Positions 19,077 through 27,486 of a stretch of DNA of 32,079 nt are shown here, one piece after another. The stretch spans positions 1 to 32,079 of the forward strand of contig MEHH01000003.1 in NCBI GenBank assembly GCA_001940755.1. Reading direction: 5' to 3'. Under the pieces are notes generated by a model that worked only from the letters and a program-made list of their open reading frames with translations, had not been told where the DNA came from and searched no databases. Each line of letters starts with the position of its first letter. Position 1 is the stretch's first letter. The translations under genes and the position numbers were made by a program. The stretch is from Candidatus Heimdallarchaeota archaeon AB_125 (GTDB taxonomy: Archaea > Asgardarchaeota > Heimdallarchaeia > Heimdallarchaeales > Heimdallarchaeaceae).

Positions 19077-21026
19077 GTGAATATACATTTGAGACAATTG
19101 GGTACACAAACAACTTTCAAATCACAAACTTCTACTAGAACTAGCTTGAAGACAGTGATGAGAAGCTATCAAGTTATACTGAAGTGTGTAAACCAATCCC
19201 ACAGAGAAGATATTAATCAAAGAATAATGGAATTAGAAGAACAGCAGCATCTATTACTCACCCCTCAAGTAGTTAAGAAAGCTATAGAATTATATAGAAC
19301 TAATCCGAAGGAAAGGTTCTTCACTCGACAACTCTGCAAAACAGTAGGGAAGAGTCCTAATATTGCACAAAGCGCTTTCCACTGGTTATACATAGCTATC
19401 AAAGGAAAGATAGATAAGGAAAAGAAAGTACAAGGGTTACTCAGTTTTCTAGCAAAAAAACCTCAACAGTTGATAGAATGGGTGATTTTCGGTAGATCTC
19501 CTTATTCTGAGCGAAGTTTAGAAAACTATTGGGGAGTAAAAAGAAGATATATAATCAATCTTCTTACAAGTTCTAGATTCCAAACTGACTCCTATTGGAG
19601 AAAGAAACACAAAAACACCTACTTTACTGACTTCCTACAATTCAACGACTCCCTTCCTTTTTCGACACAAACTGACATCCTCCAAGCTCTTGATGATACT
19701 CTGTTTTACTACAAACACGAATTTTCTCTCATCCCACAGCTTACTAAAAATCAGAAAGCATTTCTGAAAAAACTCCAACTATTAAAGAAGGAACAGAATA
19801 CCGTAGTACCTTTTCTCACTTCATGGATAAATAGCCATCAAACTTCTCGATGGAAAAGTCTCAAAGAACTCGCAGAACAACTAGCGACAATTATAGGCAA
19901 GCCTTCCCGAAAACTCTTCTCAGCAGTAAGACTGATTATTGTTTTCACACTCTTTGATCATTACATGCAGAGTGTCCCTCAGTTAATCAAGGCTCTCCCT
20001 ATAGCTAATATTGTTCCCCCACCATTTAAACGTAAAAAGAAAGGAAGATTACCCATTAAATTATTAATAAAAAAGGATTATGTTATCATTCGAGAAGGGA
20101 ATGCACAAGAATTAACAGAACAATTCAAGAAGCAAGGATGGACAGAATTTGGTTTTCCAAGGAAAGGAAAACAGCGATTAACAGCTCAAGTTCACTTCCC
20201 TCCGAAAGTACTAGAGTATCTCAATAATGGTGCTCATATCAAGGTCTTTCAGGTAAGTAGCGGTAAAGCTCCTAGTTTCAAACCTTGTGTGGATGTAGTT
20301 TTAGAAGGAATACCTGCTTGTTTCTACTCATCTATGCTTCTTCACCATTATCTTTCGCAAATTCCTTCTAAAAAAACTTCTATCATTGGAATTGATATTA
20401 ACCGCTTAGGACAATATATGGTTGCTTTTAACACCTTAGTAGATCTTCCTCCAGATTTACTAGCTTTAGCCACACATTATGACCATCTCAGTACGAAGGT
20501 AATTGACGAACTTAACCGAGGATATCTTAGAAAACGAAAGGAGCGTGATACTTACGGAAGTTGTAAACTTAAGGGGGAACTCAATCGTGTCTATATTCGT
20601 CGCAGAAGAATTCTTCGTGAGATCACCCGTCTCCTTCCACATTTTCTTGCAGCAGTGTTGGTGAAGAAGCAGTGTAAAGTTCTCAAAATTGAACGCTTAA
20701 CAGCTGACCCTACAGGTACTAAAGGTGCCTTAGCGAAAGCAATCTACACCATGCCTGACAATTTGTTTATTTACAAAAAAGCTGTCTGGTTAGCTTCTCT
20801 CAAGCTAGGATATAACGTGAAGTTAGAAACGATCAATCCCTATCATACTAGCACCATTCATCATAGGTGTGGTGGTTCTCTCACTCGTCAAAAAGGTCAG
20901 TACGATGTTGCTCCTTGTACCAAGTGTAGTCAACAAGTTAATACTCACCTCAATGCTGCCAAAAATATTGCTTCCCTCCAAGGTACTCTCCTTCCTCTAG
21001 ATCCTTTCCCCTCGTCGCACGCGTAG
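19077..21026 (+). mobile_element. Large IS200/IS605 TnpB (OrfB)/Cas12-like protein, 649 aa
   Basis: RuvC-I IIGIDINRLGQYMVAF, RuvC-II VLKIERLTAD, zinc-finger remnant HHRCGG...CTKC, RuvC-III-like NTHLNAAKNI. GTG start; an alternative start is ATG at 19158. Confidence 0.8.
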
Positions 21027-21044
21027 GGGATCCACTCAAACGAC

Positions 21045-21071
21045 GGTTAGGTAGCCTCTGCAAGCCTAACC
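21045..21071 (+). repeat. Perfect 7-bp inverted repeat GGTTAGG-N13-CCTAACC just downstream of the tnpB-like ORF
   Basis: Direct reading; position fits the right-end/omega-RNA structures of IS605-type elements. Confidence 0.6.
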
Positions 21072-21148
21072 AAGTTTCATAACGTGTGTAAATAAGTAGG
21101 AATCAAAAAAACTTTTTGCTTTCTTGGTATTAATCCCATTTTGTGTTC

Positions 21149-21502
21149 TTATAGAGCTTTGGGTTCTCTATCGATAAATGGCTTAATTATATCAAAGATT
21201 TCATTGATATCAGAATCTGTGAGCATTTGAGGTTCTTTTGAGAGCAAATCCTTCAATTCTTCTGTAGATGGAGGGAGTATATTTGCAATTGTATATGCAG
21301 ATAGTTCAGAAAGTTTGTATTTTTTCATTAACCTCGCAACGATTTTTCTAGATTCTTCAGGTTCAATTCTAGCATTTTGCATAGCATGCTCAAATGCAAC
21401 TCTTTGCCAGTAGGAAAGTTCTGATTCTTCACTTCTTTCCTGTAAAATACGCATAGCTTCAGAAATTGTTAATGGTTTTTTATCGAGACCATGTTTAGGC
21501 AT
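21149..21502 (-). CDS. rpoF: DNA-directed RNA polymerase subunit F (Rpo4)
   Basis: 117 aa, Rpb4-like: LTISEAMRILQERSEESELSYWQRVAFEHAMQNAR...; adjacent to L21e. Confidence 0.88.
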   Translation of the reverse strand: MPKHGLDKKPLTISEAMRILQERSEESELSYWQRVAFEHAMQNARIEPEESRKIVARLMKKYKLSELSAYTIANILPPSTEELKDLLSKEPQMLTDSDINEIFDIIKPFIDREPKAL

Positions 21503-21514
21503 AAAATCACTTCA

Positions 21515-21826
21515 TTAATTTTCTTGTTGAATAACAGAACGACTTAAGCGTAAGTGTTCTTTTGCACAGATAATTTGCTTCCAAGCTTTTCCTTGTCTTA
21601 TTAAAACAATGAAAGCTTTTCCTTGCTTTTTTGTAATCTCTCCAGTTTTACCTTGATATCTTTTATGAGGCATTCCTCTATGTTCACCTGAATCAATAAT
21701 AATATCGACTATGTCGCCTTCGTTGAAATCTCGCAATAGATAGTCTAAAGGTCGAATACCTTTATCTCTTACATGCTTTCTCATGAGATGTCTTGTTCTG
21801 GCACGATAACCTTTGGATTTTCGCAT
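21515..21826 (-). CDS. rpl21e: 50S ribosomal protein L21e
   Basis: SKGYRARTRHLMRKHVRDKGIRPL...FNEGDIVDIIIDSGEHRGMPHKRYQGKTGEI. Confidence 0.97.
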   Translation of the reverse strand: MRKSKGYRARTRHLMRKHVRDKGIRPLDYLLRDFNEGDIVDIIIDSGEHRGMPHKRYQGKTGEITKKQGKAFIVLIRQGKAWKQIICAKEHLRLSRSVIQQEN

Positions 21827-21943
21827 ACTTTACACCTTTATGTCATAATACACAAGTGAGCAAATTCCCTCGATGTAACTTTTAATCTTTTCGTTATCCG
21901 TTCTGGTGATAGTAGAACTAAACTTCAAAACTAATGGGTTTAT

Positions 21944-23284
21944 TCAAGCCTTATTTGAATCATCTTGAATCTCGATAACATCCAGTTCTTTACATTTGGC
22001 TTTAATTCCAGTAATTTCCGCTATACTCGGCTTGGTCCTATCATTATCTCCTGAAATCAATTCTTTAACATAACAACCACCATCACAAGTTATTACGGCT
22101 TCAATATGGGTTTCATCGATTCTTGTGCATTTAATGGAAAATGTTATTTTTTTTCTGATTAAGTCTGCTCTTCTATGAGATACTCTTTGAGGGGTTCGTT
22201 GATCTATTGGTCGGTTTTGAAAGAATTCTTCAATTTCAATAATTTTCTCTTCAGAAATGACATTTTCAAAAACAACAAGAGCTTTATACTTCTTCTTGGT
22301 TCTCTCTGCTGCGCTTTTTAAATCTCTCAACTCATTTTTTGAAGACCATCTGTATTTTGAAACATCTATCTTTCCTTTTCCATATTGATTAGTATTCTTT
22401 TCAAGTTCTTGCAAATCTATAGTTCGAACTTTTGGATCGATTATTTCAAGAACAAAAGGTCTCCCTGTTCCCAACATCAAAGCATCTATATCTTCTCTTC
22501 CTGCCCCATGCAGTACTCCTTTAAATCCATTTGTTATTCTAAGAGCTTCATATTCTGCAAGTTCTTCTACTGATTCTTGGTATTTTTTTCCTGTATGGTT
22601 GCATTCTTCGCATCCTCTTCCTTTGCATTTCCAACAAGGCCAACGAGTTTGAGGTAGAGTTCTGATATACTTACGATATCTCCCATAGATATACAGAGGT
22701 TTGATTTTGAGATTAATAGTAGAAGTTAAAGGACTTGTTTCAATGACAATTTCTGGAGATTGAAAGTCGGTTTCCTTTGAAAGCTGTTCCCCAACTTTGC
22801 CCCCTATCAATCGATTAAATTCTTGTTTCAGATATTCTGTTTGAGTTAAATCAAATTCTTCTTTCAGAATTCTCTCTCTTTCCAAGAACTCTTTAGGTAG
22901 TGAGGTCCCTATTAGAAAAGTTTCGAATTCATAATTTTCAACTTCTGGTAAGATTGTTTGAAAAATATTTTCAGTTTTCTCAGCTAGAGTATTCTGACAA
23001 ATATAACACTCTTTTGAGCTCTTTGATATGATCCCCTTTTTCTTTAGAGTGTTCCTTGCTAGCTTATTATCTGATTTTGATAGGATTTGGAGCTTTGATA
23101 GGGAGTTTTCCGTCGCATTATTTGAAAGAGATAATGCTAAGAAATCCTTTATTACTGAACCTCTATGCTTATTTGTTGTTCCAGTTGACACATTTGAAAA
23201 CTGTCTCCCCAGGCAAAAATCGCAAATAGAATATGATTCCAATATTTTCATTGCTTTTTCGTACATAGTCATTTTGTCAGGCAC
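21944..23284 (-). CDS. pus10: tRNA pseudouridine synthase Pus10 (Psi54/55)
   Basis: CDFCLGRQF, IYGRYRKYIRTLPQTRWPCWKC, GAGREDIDALMLGTGRPFVLEI, DGGCYVKELISGDNDRTKPS. Confidence 0.95.
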   Translation of the reverse strand: MPDKMTMYEKAMKILESYSICDFCLGRQFSNVSTGTTNKHRGSVIKDFLALSLSNNATENSLSKLQILSKSDNKLARNTLKKKGIISKSSKECYICQNTLAEKTENIFQTILPEVENYEFETFLIGTSLPKEFLERERILKEEFDLTQTEYLKQEFNRLIGGKVGEQLSKETDFQSPEIVIETSPLTSTINLKIKPLYIYGRYRKYIRTLPQTRWPCWKCKGRGCEECNHTGKKYQESVEELAEYEALRITNGFKGVLHGAGREDIDALMLGTGRPFVLEIIDPKVRTIDLQELEKNTNQYGKGKIDVSKYRWSSKNELRDLKSAAERTKKKYKALVVFENVISEEKIIEIEEFFQNRPIDQRTPQRVSHRRADLIRKKITFSIKCTRIDETHIEAVITCDGGCYVKELISGDNDRTKPSIAEITGIKAKCKELDVIEIQDDSNKA

Positions 23285-23843
23285 TCTCCAGAAGATAATT
23301 TGTTAAAATTACTTGTTCGTCAACTTCTAGCTGTCTTAAATGCATTGTCTCTGACTTGGTTGATAAAGGTAGTTTTTCGAAACCATACGCAAAAACATTG
23401 TTCTTTCTAGCTTTTTCTTCTGAAAATTCTTCTTTATCCTCAGAGGATGAAACAACAAGCACTATTTTATCATTTTTGTGTTTTTCAAAAATCCAATCAC
23501 TATTTTGTTCTAGAACTGATAACCCCGGAGTGAGTTTTCCACTTTGAGAGTTGGGATTAATTAAGTGATATTTTGCTCTAAGTAATAAATGAGCTGCTGA
23601 AAAGAAACTGGGGCCAAGGTATCTCAATTTACTTCCATCAAAAGTGATAACATATGGTTTTCCTTGAAAGCTTGTACAATAATAGAGAAAGAGATTTTTT
23701 CTAAACTGATTAGACAGAAAAAAGGAATCTGCTATCGATTTAATAAAAGGTGCAGAATCATTTAATTTTGTTTTTCTTTCATATAAACTAGTTTTAGTAA
23801 AGGATAAAGGGGGAGCATTTAAAATAAAAAAAAGTTGTGACAT
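23277..23843 (-). CDS. Divergent TrmY-like SPOUT protein (tRNA Psi54 N1-methyltransferase family)
   Basis: ADSFFLSNQFRKNLFLYY and DGSKLRYLGPSFFSAAHLLLRA resemble the TrmY core; overlaps pus10 by 8 bp. Confidence 0.6.
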   Translation of the reverse strand: MSQLFFILNAPPLSFTKTSLYERKTKLNDSAPFIKSIADSFFLSNQFRKNLFLYYCTSFQGKPYVITFDGSKLRYLGPSFFSAAHLLLRAKYHLINPNSQSGKLTPGLSVLEQNSDWIFEKHKNDKIVLVVSSSEDKEEFSEEKARKNNVFAYGFEKLPLSTKSETMHLRQLEVDEQVILTNYLLESA

Positions 23844-23866
23844 GCGATTTCACCTTTAGTGATAGC

Positions 23867-25210
23867 TTATTGTTCAAGTAATCCTGGGGGTATTCCTGGA
23901 ATTTGCATTCCTCCACGCCTTCCTTTACGCATACGCTTTACAAGATTGGTCATCATTTTGTGTTGAGCAATCAGTTCCCTAACTTCTGAGACAGCTCTAC
24001 CGCTGCCTTTAGCAATTCTTTGAACTCTAGAACTACTTAACTTGGTTTTGCTATCAAGTTCTTCATTAGTCATGGATGTCATAATAACTTTGAATTTCTT
24101 CATATGATCCTTTGAGACATTGAGCATATCTTCATCGACAGTCATACCTAAACCTGGAATCATTGACATCATTCTCTTCATTGATCCTGAAGAACTGAAT
24201 GTATCAAGTAATTCCATCATCTGTCTGTAGGAGATTTTTCCACTTAACATACTCATTGCTTCTTCCTTTGAGGGAAGATCTTCCATATCTCGTACTTCTT
24301 TGATAAGCCCTTCTAAATCCCCTACTCCAATAAGCCTTCCTACGAAGGAAGTGGGGTTGAATTCTTCCAAAGAATCTATGTCCTCACCATCAGCAATGAA
24401 TTTAATTGGAACCTTTACTGCTGCAGCAGCAGAGAGACTACCTCCACCTTTGGCTGAACCATCCATTTTTGTTACAATAACTGATCCTATTTTGGTTGCT
24501 GCGGCAAAAGCAGATGCTTGATCATGAGCTGCTTGACCAAGATTTCCATCTACAACAAGTATAATTTCATCTGGTTTTGCTTTTTCATTAAGTTCTTTCA
24601 TTTCTTTAAGAAGAGCTTTTTCCTCTTTGTGACGTCCTGCAGTATCAATAATGATTGCGTTGTATTTTTCATCTAAAAACTTCTTAATACCATCTGAAGC
24701 TATTTTTACTGTATTTTTGTTATCAGGATCACTATATACTGGAACTTTGATACTTGAACATAGTTGTTGTAGTTGCTCATATGCACCTGGTCTGAAATTG
24801 TCTACTGTAACAACAGCGACTTTCTTACCTCTTTTCTGGATGTATTTTGCAAGTTTTGCAGTTGTAGTTGTTTTTCCTGAACCTTGAATACCAACCAGCA
24901 TTAGTAAAGTTGGTTTGTCTGGATGTAATGTTAGAGGATAGAATTTTGTACCTAGAAACTTAGTAAGCTCATCATGAATAATAGATAGAACGCTTTTCTT
25001 GCGTGATAAACCGTCTGGAAGATCCTTTTCCAAAGATTTACGTTCTACTTCATTAACTACTTCAGCAGCTAAATCAAATTGAACATCAGCTTCTAATAAT
25101 GCTTTTAACATTGCGTTTTTTAGTTCACGAATTTGCTCTTTGTCCGGAGGACCACCTCTAAGTATCTTTGAAATAGCTGTGTTAAGAGCAGATCCTAGTT
25201 TACCTAACAT
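23867..25210 (-). CDS. srp54: Signal recognition particle protein SRP54
   Basis: GIQGSGKTTTTAKLA, DTAGRHKEE, TKMDGSAKGGG, C-terminal M domain. Confidence 0.98.
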   Translation of the reverse strand: MLGKLGSALNTAISKILRGGPPDKEQIRELKNAMLKALLEADVQFDLAAEVVNEVERKSLEKDLPDGLSRKKSVLSIIHDELTKFLGTKFYPLTLHPDKPTLLMLVGIQGSGKTTTTAKLAKYIQKRGKKVAVVTVDNFRPGAYEQLQQLCSSIKVPVYSDPDNKNTVKIASDGIKKFLDEKYNAIIIDTAGRHKEEKALLKEMKELNEKAKPDEIILVVDGNLGQAAHDQASAFAAATKIGSVIVTKMDGSAKGGGSLSAAAAVKVPIKFIADGEDIDSLEEFNPTSFVGRLIGVGDLEGLIKEVRDMEDLPSKEEAMSMLSGKISYRQMMELLDTFSSSGSMKRMMSMIPGLGMTVDEDMLNVSKDHMKKFKVIMTSMTNEELDSKTKLSSSRVQRIAKGSGRAVSEVRELIAQHKMMTNLVKRMRKGRRGGMQIPGIPPGLLEQ

Positions 25211-25288
25211 GGATTATCATACGAAGGATGCAATAGAGATTAAAGAATATTTTGTTTAGAAAGAAAAGAAAAAGAAGAGATGTGGAAA

Positions 25289-26194
25289 TTAAAGTTTTAA
25301 TTCTTCAGCATTGATTTGAATTGGTTCTCCAGTTAATTTTGCACTGCGTTTAACTCTCAAAGAATTAACATAATAGATCTTTCCACCAACCTCTGATCGA
25401 CGACCAATGTATACGTCGTATCCTTTAACATCACCTGCAACTGAGGTTCTCTTAACATCTACACTATTTTTAGCAAATAAACTTCCACCAACTTTGTAGA
25501 GGTGTCTTCCACCAAAAGGTCTCATGTTAATCCATCTTCTCCAACCTCTAAAACCTAGAAGAACATTTTCTCCAACTAAGTTTCCTTTAACGTTAGCAGC
25601 GCCTACTACGGTAACATCCTTTTGAGATAAGAGATTACCACCAACTCCAACAGATCCTGAAGTTTTAAATCCTTCATTGGATTGAAGACTCTTACCTACT
25701 TTAAGTGATCCAGATGCTTTTGTAAAACCTTGAACTGTTGTTTCTCCATCAATCCTTGCTGATCCAGAGAATTTGACATCGCTGCTTCCAGTAAGATCCC
25801 CACCAACCTTGAAGGATCCTGATGTTTTGACAGGACCTAATATATTGGCATCTTGACCAACTCTAGCAGAACCACTGAACTTAGCAGATGATTCGCTAAC
25901 AAGTCCACCTGCTATTCCAAAAGATCCAGAGCTTCTGACAGTTCCTAAAGAAGTTAAATTACCCTCACCCTTAAGTGATCCAGAGGATTTTATTCCATGA
26001 CACTTAAAGTCACCAGAGATTTTACCTGCACCTGATACTTTAACAAATTTAGGTATAATTCCTCCAGAGATATTTCCAGCACCAGAAATTTTAACTCTAT
26101 CTTCTGATTCCTTTAAACTACCAGCAGAGCTGATCATAGCTCTCTGTTCAACATTTTCGTTTGCTTCTTTACTTGTTTCATTCATATTTTTCAC
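25289..26194 (-). CDS. Bactofilin-like polymer-forming beta-helix protein (paralogue 1)
   Basis: Repeated SGSxKVGG/FSGSARxxG segments (DUF583/bactofilin style) plus conserved C-terminal domain. Confidence 0.75.
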   Translation of the reverse strand: MKNMNETSKEANENVEQRAMISSAGSLKESEDRVKISGAGNISGGIIPKFVKVSGAGKISGDFKCHGIKSSGSLKGEGNLTSLGTVRSSGSFGIAGGLVSESSAKFSGSARVGQDANILGPVKTSGSFKVGGDLTGSSDVKFSGSARIDGETTVQGFTKASGSLKVGKSLQSNEGFKTSGSVGVGGNLLSQKDVTVVGAANVKGNLVGENVLLGFRGWRRWINMRPFGGRHLYKVGGSLFAKNSVDVKRTSVAGDVKGYDVYIGRRSEVGGKIYYVNSLRVKRSAKLTGEPIQINAEELKL

Positions 26195-26216
26195 CTTTAT
26201 TTTGTATAATCATTAT

Positions 26217-27113
26217 TTACAATCTCAGTTTTTCATGACTTATTTTTATAGGTTCTGATTCTAATCTAGCTTTCTTGTCTACATCTATATAATCAACATA
26301 GTAAACTGTACCTTCTACCTGAGTAAATGGACCAATTTCAACTTTCAAGCCTTTAACATCACCTTCAACAAGTGTGTTGGCTAGGTATACTTCACCAGTA
26401 CCTAACAAATGACCAGAAATAACAGATTTCTTAAGATTTCTAAATCTTAAACTTAGGAAATCCCTGCCTTTATTAATTAAAACATCATCCCCTACTAGAT
26501 CTCCATCTACAACAATTCTTCCAGCTGCTTCAACAACTCCCTTAGAGAGAAGATTACCTTCAATCTTTGCTGATCCAGAGAACTTTGCTCCACTTTCAGC
26601 TTGTAAGAATCCACCTGTGGAGAAGCTACCTGCAGCTACAATTCTTCCTTGAAGAATAGTTTCCAAACCAACTTTTGCTGATCCTGCGAATTTTGCATCA
26701 AGATCTCCATGTAAAAAACCTGCACACTTAAAGGACCCTGCTGTATTAATGTCTCCATGAGCAGTAATGCTTCCATTGCTCTTAAGAGAACCTGCAGATT
26801 TCAGGTTATTACACTCAACATCATCATCAATTTTTCCTGAACCAGCAATACGAATATCTTTCCCTACATGGCCACCAGTTATTTTTGTAGATCCTGCAAC
26901 AGATAATGATTTGTCTGTTGCGACTTTAACTCCAGAAGTATAAATCTGAGAAGCTTCCTTGTGCAATTCACGATTTACCTTTGCAGTATCAAGCTTTTGG
27001 AGATAACGTTCCTTTAATTCTTCATAATTTCCTTTGTCTATTTCTCCTTTACTAAATCGCTTTTCAAGGAGTTCTAATAATTCTTCATACATTTTGACTT
27101 CGTTTTGAGCCAA
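26217..27113 (-). CDS. SHOCT-like N-terminus plus bactofilin-like beta-helix protein (paralogue 2)
   Basis: LLEKRFSKGEIDKGNYEELKERYL SHOCT-like start; GSAKVG/AGSF repeats; C-terminus parallels ORF 25289-26194. Confidence 0.75.
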   Translation of the reverse strand: MAQNEVKMYEELLELLEKRFSKGEIDKGNYEELKERYLQKLDTAKVNRELHKEASQIYTSGVKVATDKSLSVAGSTKITGGHVGKDIRIAGSGKIDDDVECNNLKSAGSLKSNGSITAHGDINTAGSFKCAGFLHGDLDAKFAGSAKVGLETILQGRIVAAGSFSTGGFLQAESGAKFSGSAKIEGNLLSKGVVEAAGRIVVDGDLVGDDVLINKGRDFLSLRFRNLKKSVISGHLLGTGEVYLANTLVEGDVKGLKVEIGPFTQVEGTVYYVDYIDVDKKARLESEPIKISHEKLRL

Positions 27114-27232
27114 TTATATCACCAAGATAGCAGTAACATGGCTTTATTTAACCATTTTTTTAATTATTTAGAACAACACCTTAATTGTATGGTTAAACGC
27201 TAACAATAGCAAGGTAGAGAGATTAAACCAAA

Positions 27233-27250
27233 CAGTTTAAGGTTAAACTG
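27233..27250. repeat. 18-bp palindrome CAGTTTAA-GG-TTAAACTG
   Basis: Direct reading; 8-bp perfect arms in the bactofilin/tRNA intergenic region. Confidence 0.6.
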
Positions 27251-27281
27251 AAATGTGAAAAACGTCTAAAGGGAATGAATT

Positions 27282-27404
27282 TGGTGCGGGGAGGGAGATT
27301 CGAACTCCCGAACCACTAAGGAACGGATGACTTATCTAACCCTTATCTCAGGTTTAAAACCAAGATCTTAAGTCCGCCGCCGTTGGCCACTTGGCTATCC
27401 CCGC
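27282..27404 (-). tRNA. tRNA-Leu (UAA) with 38-nt intron (27329-27366) and encoded CCA
   Basis: Acceptor GCGGGGA/TCCCCGC, D arm GCC..GGC, anticodon stem GCGGA/TCCGT, loop CTTAAG|A, long variable arm, T arm GGGAG TTCGAAT CTCCC, 3' A-CCA. Confidence 0.95.
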
Positions 27405-27486
27405 AAACAAAGTCATATTCTGACTACTATACTGAATTTCATTCTTTTTTTAAGAGTTTTCATCTTGATTTGAAACTTATGAAAGA

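Noticed and set aside
19077-21148. Possibility that the TnpB/Cas12-like gene belongs to a CRISPR-Cas type V locus
   Set aside because: No direct-repeat/spacer array and no cas1/cas2/cas4-like ORFs anywhere in the window.
18975-21156. Near-direct repeat TTCTTATAAAG (18975) and TTCTTATAGAG (21146) flanking the TnpB-like insertion
   Set aside because: AT-rich imperfect 11-mer, the second overlapping the rpoF stop; IS200/IS605 elements do not make target duplications. Likely coincidence without an empty-site comparison.
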